A stretch of DNA of 47,857 nucleotides from Pedobacter kyungheensis (GTDB lineage Bacteria; Bacteroidota; Bacteroidia; Sphingobacteriales; Sphingobacteriaceae), in the NCBI RefSeq assembly GCF_000812965.1, contig NZ_JSYN01000034.1, positions 1-47,857 of the forward strand, given 5' to 3'. This document shows, piece by piece, positions 1 to 8,807 of the stretch. Below the pieces are notes generated by a model. The model was not told where the DNA came from. It saw nothing but the letters and a program-made list of their open reading frames with translations, and did not search any database. Position 1 is the first letter of the stretch. Each line of letters begins with the position of its first letter. The translations under genes were made by a program, and so were the position numbers.

Positions 1-1
1 A

Positions 2-556
2 CCACCCCCGCCGCCGCCTCCTACTCCGCCAAAAAATAATCATATTCTTTTTAAAATCACCACATCAATAATTACAATTCTTATAATCGGTATTGTTTAT
101 TGGTTCTGGAGAAATAATGCAGATAAAACTATTCGTACAGCGAAGCCAACAGAGCAGTGCATGTATTGGACAGGCCAGCATTACGAACCCATTAACTGCG
201 ATAACAATGATTTGCGTAAACCGAAGATTGCGCTTAACAAGGAACAATTGGAGCACCAGCAACGCATCACGATGCCCGATACGCTTACCAATTATGCTTT
301 GGGGAAAGTTTGGTACGGGAAAGTAAATGGAAGCCTAGATAAAACTCCTCAATTTTATACAGATTCCGGAACGAATCCGCTCGATACCACTAAAAGATTA
401 TTGCCACTTACACCTTATATGTTAAATAAATATGTTTCGTACGAAAGGCATTTGTTAAATATGTTGGTTTGGATAGTTTCTTTATTCGTTTTATTTAGTT
501 TGCTGGTTACATTGGCTTATCAAACGCGACCCAGGCACAAAAAGGGAAAAATTTAA
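2..556 (+). CDS. Partial unidentified membrane protein (C-terminal part)
   Basis: The reading frame is open from the first bases of the window, so the 5' end lies outside it and the first in-frame ATG (161) is probably internal. The visible 184 residues begin with a proline run, followed by a hydrophobic segment (about residues 18-35), a hydrophilic domain of roughly 110 residues with two cysteines close together (QCMYW and INCDN) that could form a disulfide, a second strong hydrophobic segment near the C-terminus and a basic tail (RPRHKKGKI). This layout suggests two membrane passes with an exported middle domain. I do not recognise the family. The proline-rich start could be a linker after an upstream cytoplasmic domain. 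Confidence is good that it is coding and low for any role. Confidence 0.6.
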   Translation, partial: PPPPPPPTPPKNNHILFKITTSIITILIIGIVYWFWRNNADKTIRTAKPTEQCMYWTGQHYEPINCDNNDLRKPKIALNKEQLEHQQRITMPDTLTNYALGKVWYGKVNGSLDKTPQFYTDSGTNPLDTTKRLLPLTPYMLNKYVSYERHLLNMLVWIVSLFVLFSLLVTLAYQTRPRHKKGKI

Positions 557-679
557 GTGCTTTATCTGATTGAAACTGTCAATTGTTAACGCTTCAACGC
601 ACTCTGTTTTAATTTAAGTATCTTAAGTTTAGCTTCCACAATGATATGATGGTTTGCTTGTATCGGAGGTGTTTGTGCA

Positions 680-783
680 AGTATCAATTGTTAGTGTGCC
701 AGCAAGCTATGTTTGCCTGCAAGTGTTGTATGTTTGGTCGCCAGTATCAATTGTTAGTGTGTTAGCCTCGTATGTTTGCCTGC
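680..783. repeat. Two 41-bp direct repeats
   Basis: The segments 680-720 and 743-783 share 'agtatcaattgttagtgtg' and 'tatgtttgcctgc' with a few differences between these two blocks. They lie in the gene-free region after the first gene. Confidence 0.75.
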
Positions 784-785
784 AT

Positions 786-842
786 CTGACGTTTGGTCAG
801 CCTCCAATTCGATATGTTTAGGTGCAACTGACGTTTGGTCAG
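786..842. repeat. Paired small palindromes CTGAC-gtttg-GTCAG
   Basis: The 15-bp sequence ctgacgtttggtcag occurs at 786-800 and again at 828-842. Each copy is a 5-bp-stem palindrome with a 5-base loop. Their role is unknown. Confidence 0.7.
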
Positions 843-1054
843 GGTGTTAGGTTCTATGCTTTGATGCAAGTGGCTCATGTTTGCTTTTAACCGGTTGGTG
901 TATTTTGTGGCCGGTGGTTAGATTGGGGGAGCGGTAAGTGATGACAGCTATGGTTGTTATCATTCCGTGTCATCCGTGCCTCCGTGGCTAAACCGGTGGT
1001 GGTAAAGGTATGAGATGCTTCGTTGCACTACCATTGACAGACACCTAAGAATGT

Positions 1055-1151
1055 CGTCATTGCGAGAAGGCTTTTTCAGCCGACGAAGCAATCTTTATAG
1101 CAAGAATTACCGGCATGAAAGATTGCTTCGTCGTTGCTTCTCGCAATGACG
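1055..1151. repeat. 97-bp nested inverted-repeat element
   Basis: The outer arms are perfect: cgtcattgcgagaag at 1055-1069 and its reverse complement at 1137-1151. An inner pair of 16-bp arms (cgacgaagcaatcttt at 1081-1096 and its complement at 1118-1133) is also perfect. The whole element could fold as a long hairpin or cruciform. It has the 'GTCATTGCGA ... GCAATCTTT' signature seen in several other intergenic places in this window. Confidence 0.8.
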
Positions 1152-1612
1152 ATTTTTCGAGTAGATCAATGCCGTTAGGCTCTCCCTGTCATTCATATTG
1201 ATTTTTATAAAATAAATTACCCCTCAGCATGACAGCTATGGGTATTACATTCCGTGTTTTCAGTGCTTCCGTGGCTAATTTGGGGTAAAAGGTAAGAGAT
1301 GCTTCGTTGCACTCAGCATGACAGCCATGGGTATTACATTCCGTGTTTTCAGTGCCTCCGTGGCTAAACCGGTGGTGGTAAAGGTAAGAGATGCTTCGTT
1401 CCCCTCAGCATGACAGCTATGGGCATTATATTCCGGGTTATCGGTGCTTCCGTGGCTAAACCGGTGGTAAAGGTAAGAGATGCTTCGTTGCGCTCGGCAT
1501 GACAGCTATGGTTATTATCATTCCGTGTTATCGGTGCCTCCGTGGCTAAACCGGTGGTGGTAAAGGTAAGAGATGCTTCGTTGCACTACCATTGAAAGTT
1601 CCGTAAAAGAAT

Positions 1613-1713
1613 CGTCATTTCGACTGGCGCCGGCCGGTTTTTCACCGGTGGCGGAACGGAGAAATCTATTGAGACAGATTTCTCGGCTACGTTGCACTTC
1701 GCTCGAAATGACG
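1613..1713. repeat. 101-bp inverted-repeat element, second type
   Basis: The outer arms cgtcatttcga (1613-1623) and tcgaaatgacg (1703-1713) are perfect complements, and an inner pair gagaaatct / agatttctc lies at 1659-1667 and 1676-1684. It occupies the same place in the ~90-bp repeat as the element at 1055-1151 (both follow 'gatgcttcgttgcactaccattga'), but its interior differs. Confidence 0.75.
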
Positions 1714-1866
1714 ACCTCAGAGAGGCTGTCATTCATATTGATTTTTATAAAAGAAATTACCCCTCAGCACGACAGCCATGGGTATTACATTCCGTGTCAT
1801 CCGTGCCTCCGTGGCTGAACCGGTGGTGGTAAAGGTATGAGATGCTTCGTTGCACTCAGCATGACA

Positions 1867-2772
1867 TTAACCTCTATAGAGCGCCTTCAGTGCCTCATCC
1901 AAATGCGTAAACCTGAATTTAAAACCTGCATCCAGAATTTTCTGTGCAGAAGTATTACTACTCATTAAAACCGCCTCCGTGCGTTCGCCCAGTAAGAGGT
2001 TTAAGGCCGCTTTAGGTACATGAATTGGCCAGAAAGGGCGATGCAGCTGTTTGGCCAGGGCTTTGGTAAGCGCTTTGTTGGTAACCGGAAAAGGCGCGCA
2101 GGCATTGTAGTTCCCTTCCATTTTGGGGTTTTCAATCGCGTCGATATACATTTCAACCATATCATCAATGTGCAGCCATGGCGTCCATTGTTTTCCGCTA
2201 TCCAGTGCAGCACCGGCAAATAGCTTAACCGGCTGGGCAAGTTGTGGCAATGCACCACCCTCGGTGCTCAACACAATACCCGTGCGCAATTTAACAATGC
2301 GCAGGCTTAGTTTTTTGCCTTCATCTACGGCATCTTCCCAAAGTTTGCAGCATTCGGCTAAAAAGCCATAGCCATTTGCACTTTCTTCTGTGAGAATTTC
2401 ATCGCCGCAATCGCCGTAATAGCCCACGGCAGATGAGGAAATAAAAGATTTGATTTGGTGGCTGGCTGCTGATTTTATGGTGTTGAAAAGGAGCTCGGTC
2501 GATTTTACCCGGCTATCGATAATCTGTTGCTTCCGTTCAGGGGTCCACTTTTTATCTGCTACCGCTTCGCCGGCTAAATGCACCACTGCATCTACACCAG
2601 CAATACAGGCAGGGTCAATCGTTCCCTGGTAAACATCCCAGGTGAAATTATTGGGATCTTTGCTGTTTTTTCGCGAAAGTGTATTTACCCCATAACCCCT
2701 GCTTAACAGCTGCTTTTTTAGTGCTGTGCCAACAAGTCCTGTAGCGCCCGTAATCAGTATTTTCTTTGCCAT
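1867..2772 (-). CDS. TIGR01777 family epimerase-like SDR protein
   Basis: This 301-residue protein is an atypical short-chain dehydrogenase of the TIGR01777 (SDR39U1/YfcH-like) family. The N-terminus has a Rossmann nucleotide-binding motif, GATGLVG, at residues 8-14. The family signatures VVHLAGEAVADKKWT and SSSAVGYYGD follow, and the C-terminal part matches the DUF1731 region typical of the family, including the GERTEAVLMSS segment. The substrate is unknown throughout the family. I chose the ATG at 2772 rather than an upstream start at 2811, because MAKKILITGATG is the usual family N-terminus and a TAnnTTTG promoter box lies at 2786-2793, inside the longer version. The gene is divergent from a DASH cryptochrome. 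Confidence 0.9.
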   Translation of the reverse strand: MAKKILITGATGLVGTALKKQLLSRGYGVNTLSRKNSKDPNNFTWDVYQGTIDPACIAGVDAVVHLAGEAVADKKWTPERKQQIIDSRVKSTELLFNTIKSAASHQIKSFISSSAVGYYGDCGDEILTEESANGYGFLAECCKLWEDAVDEGKKLSLRIVKLRTGIVLSTEGGALPQLAQPVKLFAGAALDSGKQWTPWLHIDDMVEMYIDAIENPKMEGNYNACAPFPVTNKALTKALAKQLHRPFWPIHVPKAALNLLLGERTEAVLMSSNTSAQKILDAGFKFRFTHLDEALKALYRG

Positions 2773-2785
2773 GTTTTTAAAACAC

Positions 2786-2793
2786 CAAAGATA
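2786..2793 (-). promoter_or_regulatory. Probable -7 box for the TIGR01777 gene
   Basis: On the minus strand this reads tatctttg, matching the Bacteroidota -7 consensus TAnnTTTG, 13 bases before the chosen start codon. I see no clear -33 TTTG at the expected distance. Confidence 0.45.
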
Positions 2794-2879
2794 CAAAAGG
2801 GTTTTTTGCATGGAGATTAAAACGAGATTAAAAGGCTGATGATCCTTTTGTTACCTGTTTGTAAAGAATTGTTTAAGGG

Positions 2880-2910
2880 TTTGATGAAGTGGAAAAATAA
2901 AATAAATTTG
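2880..2910 (+). promoter_or_regulatory. Consensus Bacteroidota promoter for the cryptochrome gene
   Basis: A TTTG at 2880-2883 is followed after exactly 19 bases by taaatttg (2903-2910), a perfect match to the primary sigma-factor consensus TTTG-N19-TAnnTTTG. The start codon lies 33 bases downstream of the -7 box. Confidence 0.75.
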
Positions 2911-2943
2911 TAAACGCGTTCTTATACTCCTTTTCGATAAAAG

Positions 2944-4218
2944 ATGTCCAAAAAAATTTTAGTCTGGTTTAGAAACGATCTTCGCTTACATGATAATGAA
3001 ATGTTGGTCGAAGCGATTGCTAAATCTGATTCGATTTTGCCCGTTTATATTTTAGATCACCGCTTGTTTGGCGAAACCAAATACGGTACCCTGAAAACCG
3101 GCAACATCAGGGCGCAGTTCATTTTAGAAAGCGTTTTAGGTTTACGCAACTCCTTAAAACAAATCGGTGGCAATTTGCTTATTGCTGCAGGGAACCCCGA
3201 AGATATTATTCCGCAACTGGTACAGGAATATGAAATTACCGAAGTGTACCACCACCGCGAGGTAGCCCGCGAAGAAACGCATGTGTCCACATTGGTTGAG
3301 AATGCGCTTTGGAAGCTGCGCATTAACCTGAAACACTTTATTGGCCATACCTTATATAATAAAGAAGATTTACCTTTTCCGATAAAAGATATCCCCGACG
3401 CGTTTAACCAGTTTAAAAAGAAAATTGAGCGCGATTCGATTATCAAACCTTGCTTTGCAGCGCCAGATCGCATTAATGTGGCCGAAGTAATTGATTGGGG
3501 TACCCTGCCGTCACTGGCCGAATTGAATCTTTCGGCGCCTGAAAAAGACCAGCGTGCCGACTTTGAATTTACCGGTGGTGAAACCGAAGGTTTGGTGCAT
3601 TTGCAAAAGGTTATTGTAGCCATGCAGCAGGCTGCTACCACCAAGAATTTAATTTTAGCTTCGAAACTATCGGCCTGGCTGGCTATGGGCAGTTTATCGC
3701 CCCGTAAGGTATACTGGGAAATAAAAAAAATGGAAGGTGTGCCCAATACCAAAGCCATGTTTAACCATATTTTATTAGGCTTGTTGTGGAGAGATTATTT
3801 CCGTTTCATGTTTAAGAAATATGGTAATACTTTTTTCCATCCGGATGGGTTTGGAAGCCAGGGTTTGGTTGATGTAGCCAATGAACAGGAGAACTTTAGT
3901 AAATGGCGTAACGGGCAAACCGGTTTTGCGGTAGTTGATGCGGTAATGACGGAGTTAAACCAAACCGGTTTTATTTCGAACATTGCCCGCCAAACGGCAG
4001 CCCTTTACCTCATCAATAATTTGGAGGTAAGCTGGGTTTTAGGCGCCGCTTATTTTGAAGAAAAACTAATCGATTACAATCCGGCAAGTAACTGGGGTAA
4101 CTGGGCCAATGTTGCGGGTGTAGGTAACGACCAAAAATCGAAAAGTGTTTTCGATCTCGATAAAAACATTAAAAATCTCGATCCAAAAGGTAATTATGCG
4201 ACCACTTGGGCATCATAG
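2944..4218 (+). CDS. DASH family cryptochrome
   Basis: This 424-residue member of the photolyase/cryptochrome superfamily starts with KKILVWFRNDLRLHDNE, the typical N-terminus of the antenna-binding alpha/beta domain. The C-terminal half is the helical FAD domain, with LLWRDYFRFM, GFISNIARQTAALYL and NPASNWGNWANVAGVGND. The last motif and the overall length fit the DASH group, which repairs cyclobutane dimers in single-stranded DNA and may also sense blue light. FAD is expected as cofactor and a folate as antenna. The gene has its own consensus promoter and is divergent from the TIGR01777 gene. Confidence 0.92.
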   Translation: MSKKILVWFRNDLRLHDNEMLVEAIAKSDSILPVYILDHRLFGETKYGTLKTGNIRAQFILESVLGLRNSLKQIGGNLLIAAGNPEDIIPQLVQEYEITEVYHHREVAREETHVSTLVENALWKLRINLKHFIGHTLYNKEDLPFPIKDIPDAFNQFKKKIERDSIIKPCFAAPDRINVAEVIDWGTLPSLAELNLSAPEKDQRADFEFTGGETEGLVHLQKVIVAMQQAATTKNLILASKLSAWLAMGSLSPRKVYWEIKKMEGVPNTKAMFNHILLGLLWRDYFRFMFKKYGNTFFHPDGFGSQGLVDVANEQENFSKWRNGQTGFAVVDAVMTELNQTGFISNIARQTAALYLINNLEVSWVLGAAYFEEKLIDYNPASNWGNWANVAGVGNDQKSKSVFDLDKNIKNLDPKGNYATTWAS

Positions 4219-4356
4219 TTGTGAGGAGATGAGCATTGATTTTTTGGTGGATTGAATGACTTAGTGTATTTCTTTAACCAATGATTAGGGTTCAGGATAT
4301 ATCTTTCAATAAATCAATTATTAAAAATTCAGTTATTCTTATTTTTAATGTGGTTT

Positions 4357-4390
4357 TTTGCCGATAATGTTAGGTAAAATTCTAATTTTG
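4357..4390 (+). promoter_or_regulatory. Probable promoter for sucA
   Basis: A TTTG at 4357-4360 and a taattttg (TAnnTTTG) at 4383-4390 are separated by 22 bases, within the tolerated spacing. The sucA start codon follows 26 bases after the -7 box. Confidence 0.6.
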
Positions 4391-4415
4391 TAATGCTTAT
4401 AGTAAATAGTTAATA

Positions 4416-7211
4416 ATGGATAGTTTATCTTATCTTAACGGCGCAAATGCCGAATATATAGATGCGTTATATCAGTCGTATCAGCAGGATCCTGAATCAG
4501 TTGAATTTGGTTGGCAAAAGTTTTTTGAAGGTTTCGATTTTGGAAGAGGATCAGAAGCCACCGCAGTAACCGTAGAAACTCCGGAACAATTTTTAAAAGA
4601 GGTTAATGTGCTTAACCTGATTGATGGCTACCGTAGCCGCGGTCACTTATTTACGCATACCAACCCGGTACGCGAAAGACGCAAACATTTACCAACCTTA
4701 GAGCTTTCTAACTTTGGGCTTACTGATGCAGATCTGGAAACCGTTTTCAACTCTGGTGTAGAACTTGGTATCGGCGCTGCAAAGCTGAAAGATATTATTG
4801 CTGTTTTAAAACAAACTTATGTAGGCTCTATCGGAGCTGAATTTAAATTTTTACGTACACCTGAAGTGTTGAACTGGATTCAGCAAAAAATGGAAAGTGT
4901 ACGCAATACCCCTAATTTCTCTATCGAGGAGAAAAAACGTATCCTGCAAAAATTAAACGAAGCAGTAAGTTTCGAAAATTTCCTGGGAACCAAATTCTTA
5001 GGTCAGAAACGTTTCTCATTGGAAGGGGCAGAAGCTTTAATCCCTGCATTGGATTCGGTAATTGAAAAAGGTGCAGAACTGGGTATTGAAGAGTTTGTAA
5101 TTGGTATGGCGCACCGCGGTCGTTTAAACGTGCTGGCCAATATCATGCAAAAAACCTATAAAGATATTTTTGCCGAGTTTGAAGGTAAAAGCTACAACCC
5201 TGATACCCCTTTTGGTGGCGACGTAAAATACCATTTAGGTTATTCTACCGATGTAACTACCAATGCGGGTAAAAGCGTTCACTTAAGTTTATGCCCAAAT
5301 CCATCGCACTTAGAAACTGTTGATGGGGTGGTAGAAGGTATGAGCCGTTCTAAAATCGATTTTAAATATGGTGGCGACAACAGCCGTTTAGCACCGATTT
5401 TGATCCATGGTGATGCCTCGGTTGCCGGACAAGGTATTGTTTACGAAGTAATCCAGATGGCTGGTTTGGAAGGTTATAAAACAGGTGGTACCATTCACCT
5501 GGTAATTAACAACCAGATTGGTTTTACCACTAACTATAAAGATGCACGTACCAGTACTTACTGTACGGATATTGCTAAAGTAACTTTATCGCCTGTTTTC
5601 CACGTAAATGGCGATGATCCTGAAGCTTTGGTTTATGCCATTAACCTGGCGATGGAATACCGTCAAAAATATAAAAACGATGTTTTCATCGATATCCTTT
5701 GTTATCGTCGTTTCGGTCACAATGAGTCTGATGAGCCTAAATTCACGCAGCCTTTATTGTACAAAACCATCGAAAAGCACCCTAACCCAAGAGAAATCTA
5801 TGTAGCGCAGTTAACCAAAGAAGGTAAACTGGAAGCAGGGTTGGCAAAAGAAATGGAAAAAGATTTCCGTGGTATCTTGCAGGAACGCTTAAACGAAGCT
5901 AAAGAATTTGTGGCAAGCAATAGCGAAGTGAAATTTGGTGGTGCATGGGCCGATCTGCGGATGGCTACACCTAAAGATTTCGAAGCCTCTCCGGTTACGG
6001 CAGTTAAAAAAACAACTTTACTGGAAATTGGTAAACGCATTACCACTTTACCATCAAATAAAAAGTTCTTCAAAAAAATCGAAAAGCTATTTGCCGAGCG
6101 TACCAAAATGGTTAACGAAACGCATGTTTTCGATTGGGCAATGGGCGAGCAACTGGCTTATGGTACTTTGTTATCAGAAGGCAAACGTGTTCGTTTAAGT
6201 GGCCAGGATGTAGAGCGTGGTACTTTCTCTCACCGTCATGCGGTTTTAACCTTAGAAGACAGCGAGGAAGAATATGTACCATTGGCTAATATTTCAGATC
6301 AGCAGGCTGCTTTTGATATTTACAACTCGCACTTATCAGAATATGGCGTTTTAGGTTTCGAATATGGTTATGCCATGGCTAACCCTAACGCTTTAACCAT
6401 CTGGGAAGCACAATTTGGCGATTTCTTTAACGGAGCACAGATTGTTGTCGATCAGTATATCGCAAGTGCCGAAACCAAATGGCAACGCGAAAACGGTTTG
6501 GTAATGCTATTGCCTCACGGTTACGAAGGTCAGGGACCAGAACACTCATCAGCACGTATTGAGCGTTTTATGGAGCTTTGTGCCGATTATAACATGCAGG
6601 TTGTAAATTGTTCTACTCCGGCTAACTTCTTCCATGTTTTACGTCGTCAGTTTAAACGCGATTTCCGTAAACCTTTGGTTGTATTTACACCAAAAAGCTT
6701 ATTGCGTCATCCGGCTTGTGTTTCTAAATTAGACGAATTTACTGAAGGTGGCTTTAAAGAGGTAATTGATGATGCAAATGCTAAAGTGGCCGATGTAAGC
6801 CGCGTGGTATTCTGTAGCGGTAAAATTTACTACGAATTACTGGAGAAACAACAAGCTGATAAATTGAAACATGTTGCACTTGTTCGTGTAGAGCAATTGT
6901 ATCCAACGCCAGTTGATCAGATGGAAGCCATTCAGAAAAAATACAAAAACGCTAAAGATATTTTCTGGGTACAGGAAGAGCCAGAGAATATGGGCGCATG
7001 GCCATACTTGTTCCGCAAGTTGTACAAAACTGCATTGAAAGGCATTGATGTAATTTCGAGAAGAGAAAGCAGCAGTACAGCCACAGGTTTTGCAAAACAA
7101 CACGCTAACCAGCAAGCTTATATTTTAGCCAAAGCTTTCGAAATTCCGGTAACAGAAGATGTGAAAGATATTGCTAAAAAAGCAACAAAAAAATTAGTTC
7201 AGATAGACTAA
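4416..7211 (+). CDS. sucA: 2-oxoglutarate dehydrogenase E1 component
   Basis: This 931-residue thiamine-diphosphate enzyme decarboxylates 2-oxoglutarate and succinylates the E2 lipoyl group, feeding the TCA cycle in the cytoplasm. The N-terminal E2-binding helix resembles that of other OdhA/SucA proteins (YIDALYQSYQQDPESV, residues 14-29). Catalytic-core motifs include GMAHRGRLNVL (230-240), the ThDP/Mg signature HGDASVAGQG (331-340) and NNQIGFTT (365-372). The C-terminal transketolase-like half has HGYEGQGPEHSSARIERF. The length is normal for the family. sucB follows after 84 bases, most likely in the same transcript. The E3 subunit gene is not in the window. Confidence 0.97.
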   Translation: MDSLSYLNGANAEYIDALYQSYQQDPESVEFGWQKFFEGFDFGRGSEATAVTVETPEQFLKEVNVLNLIDGYRSRGHLFTHTNPVRERRKHLPTLELSNFGLTDADLETVFNSGVELGIGAAKLKDIIAVLKQTYVGSIGAEFKFLRTPEVLNWIQQKMESVRNTPNFSIEEKKRILQKLNEAVSFENFLGTKFLGQKRFSLEGAEALIPALDSVIEKGAELGIEEFVIGMAHRGRLNVLANIMQKTYKDIFAEFEGKSYNPDTPFGGDVKYHLGYSTDVTTNAGKSVHLSLCPNPSHLETVDGVVEGMSRSKIDFKYGGDNSRLAPILIHGDASVAGQGIVYEVIQMAGLEGYKTGGTIHLVINNQIGFTTNYKDARTSTYCTDIAKVTLSPVFHVNGDDPEALVYAINLAMEYRQKYKNDVFIDILCYRRFGHNESDEPKFTQPLLYKTIEKHPNPREIYVAQLTKEGKLEAGLAKEMEKDFRGILQERLNEAKEFVASNSEVKFGGAWADLRMATPKDFEASPVTAVKKTTLLEIGKRITTLPSNKKFFKKIEKLFAERTKMVNETHVFDWAMGEQLAYGTLLSEGKRVRLSGQDVERGTFSHRHAVLTLEDSEEEYVPLANISDQQAAFDIYNSHLSEYGVLGFEYGYAMANPNALTIWEAQFGDFFNGAQIVVDQYIASAETKWQRENGLVMLLPHGYEGQGPEHSSARIERFMELCADYNMQVVNCSTPANFFHVLRRQFKRDFRKPLVVFTPKSLLRHPACVSKLDEFTEGGFKEVIDDANAKVADVSRVVFCSGKIYYELLEKQQADKLKHVALVRVEQLYPTPVDQMEAIQKKYKNAKDIFWVQEEPENMGAWPYLFRKLYKTALKGIDVISRRESSSTATGFAKQHANQQAYILAKAFEIPVTEDVKDIAKKATKKLVQID

Positions 7212-7295
7212 GTGCTTAGCGTTAAGCGTTTGGCGTTGAGTGTTTGATTATTGAAATTTGATCATTAAAAAGATAATAAAGACATATTTTATATT

Positions 7296-8522
7296 ATGAG
7301 TTTAGAGATAAAAGTTCCACCTGTAGGTGAGTCGATAACAGAAGTTGTTTTATCGCGTTGGATAAAAAACGATGGAGATGTTGTTGAAATGGATGAAGTG
7401 ATTGCTGAATTAGAATCGGATAAGGCTACATTCGAATTAACTGCAGAACAAGCTGGAACTTTAAAAACCATAGCAGCTGAAGGCGATACTTTAGCCATTG
7501 GTGCAGTAGTTTGTAAAATTGAAGATGGTGGTGCAGCTCCTGCTAAAGCTGATGCGCCAAAAGCTGAAGAAAAAGCAGTTGTTGCTGAAGAAAAAACTGC
7601 AGCTCCGGTTGCTGAAAAATCTGGCGAAAGCTATGCTACAGGTACTCCTTCACCTGCTGCAGGTAAAATCCTTGCCGAAAAAGGTATCGATGCATCTGCT
7701 GTAAAAGGTACTGGTGTTGATGGCCGTATTACCAAAGATGATGCTGTAAAAGCAGAAGCTGGTAAAAAAGCCGAGGCACCAAAAGCCACTGCTCCTGTTG
7801 CTGCTGCAGCTCCGGCTGGTAGCCGTGGCGAGCGTCGCGAAAAAATGTCGCCATTACGTAGAACAGTTGCAAAACGTTTGGTTGCTGTTAAAAATGAAAC
7901 CGCTATGTTAACCACCTTTAACGAGGTTAACATGAAACCAATTATGGATTTACGCGGAAAGTATAAAGACCAGTTTAAAGAGAAATTTGGTGTTGGTTTA
8001 GGTTTTATGAGCTTTTTCACTAAAGCCGTTACCGAAGCTTTAAAAGATTTCCCTGCTGTAAATGGCCGTATTGAAGGCGAAGAATTGGTTTACAATGATT
8101 TTGCTGATATTTCTATCGCAGTATCTGCACCAAAAGGTTTGGTGGTTCCGGTAATCCGTAACGCAGAGAGCATGACTTTGGCACAGATTGAGAAATCGGT
8201 ATTAGAGCTCGCTTTAAAAGCACGCGATAGCAAATTAACCATCGAAGAAATGACTGGCGGAACATTTACCATCACCAACGGTGGCGTATTTGGTTCAATG
8301 ATGTCGACTCCGATTATCAACGCACCACAATCGGCTATTTTAGGTATGCACAACATTGTTGAGCGTCCGGTTGCCGAAAAAGGTGAAGTGGTAATCCGTC
8401 CGATGATGTATGTTGCTTTATCTTACGATCACAGAATTATCGACGGACGCGAGTCAGTTGGTTTCTTAGTTCGTGTGAAACAATTATTAGAAGACCCGGC
8501 TAGATTGTTACTAGGCGTTTAA
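7296..8522 (+). CDS. sucB: Dihydrolipoyllysine succinyltransferase (2-oxoglutarate dehydrogenase E2)
   Basis: This 408-residue acyltransferase forms the core of the 2-oxoglutarate dehydrogenase complex and transfers succinyl from lipoamide to CoA. It has one lipoyl domain (about residues 1-76) with the lipoylated lysine K43 in ESDKATFE, an Ala/Pro/Lys/Glu-rich hinge, a peripheral subunit-binding domain (about 115-152, SPAAGKILAEKGID ... VDGRITKDD), a second flexible linker and the catalytic domain from about residue 182. Catalytic H379 and D383 sit in SYDHRIIDGRE. It follows sucA and ends just before a strong hairpin terminator. Confidence 0.97.
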   Translation: MSLEIKVPPVGESITEVVLSRWIKNDGDVVEMDEVIAELESDKATFELTAEQAGTLKTIAAEGDTLAIGAVVCKIEDGGAAPAKADAPKAEEKAVVAEEKTAAPVAEKSGESYATGTPSPAAGKILAEKGIDASAVKGTGVDGRITKDDAVKAEAGKKAEAPKATAPVAAAAPAGSRGERREKMSPLRRTVAKRLVAVKNETAMLTTFNEVNMKPIMDLRGKYKDQFKEKFGVGLGFMSFFTKAVTEALKDFPAVNGRIEGEELVYNDFADISIAVSAPKGLVVPVIRNAESMTLAQIEKSVLELALKARDSKLTIEEMTGGTFTITNGGVFGSMMSTPIINAPQSAILGMHNIVERPVAEKGEVVIRPMMYVALSYDHRIIDGRESVGFLVRVKQLLEDPARLLLGV

Positions 8523-8551
8523 TCTCTTACGGAGATCGCTATCCTAAATAA

Positions 8552-8603
8552 AAGAAGTCAAGTTTAATAGCCATTGTGCTATAAAACTTGACTTCTTTTT
8601 TGC
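8552..8603 (+). terminator. Hairpin terminator after sucB
   Basis: The arm agaagtcaagttt pairs with aaacttgacttct, extended by the inner pairs atag/ctat, and is followed by a run of T. It lies 30 bases after the sucB stop codon, and the A-rich left flank would allow it to work in both directions. Confidence 0.85.
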
Positions 8604-8643
8604 TTCAAAAAATAGAATTAACGTTAAATTTTCTAAAATGAGA

Positions 8644-8670
8644 CTGTCATCCTGAGCTTGTCGAAGGAGC
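8644..8670. repeat. Copy of the 'GTCATCCTGAGCTTGTCGAAG' intergenic repeat
   Basis: This short sequence belongs to a family that recurs here at 10421-10441 (inverted orientation, diverged) and as both arms of hairpins at 44389-44455 and 47613-47702. It is not part of a gene. Confidence 0.6.
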
Positions 8671-8807
8671 TGGCTAATCATTGAGTATAGCTTTTCGATA
8701 GTTCTCTAAGCTCATTATTCAAGTAGGATTGGTTCCACCCCGAGTGTTTATAGTTAAGGATTAAAAATCCTGAGTTCAATCCCGACTAACGATTTCGCTA
8801 TGTAATC

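Larger units (their letters stand above)
557..1866. repeat. Gene-free mosaic of nested repeats
   Basis: This 1.3 kb stretch has no convincing gene. The left part (about 600-900) is rich in G and T and carries short direct repeats. The right part (941-1866) is an array of a roughly 90-bp unit containing 'atgacagctatgg', 'cctccgtggctaaaccggtg' and 'gagatgcttcgttgc'. The unit start recurs at 941, 1229, 1318, 1410, 1499, 1769 and 1861, with spacings of 89, 92 and 89 bp in the central head-to-tail part. Two copies are interrupted by long inverted-repeat elements. Short ORFs in both strands here follow the repeats and are not credible proteins. Confidence 0.8.

Noticed and set aside
1518..1818. Short ORFs on both strands in the 90-bp repeat array
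   Set aside because: They are produced by the repeat and palindrome sequence itself, run through the inverted-repeat element, and have no independent support.
3057..3758. A 233-codon ORF antisense to the cryptochrome gene
   Set aside because: It lies entirely inside a well-supported gene, has no recognisable motif and shows the composition of a shadow frame.
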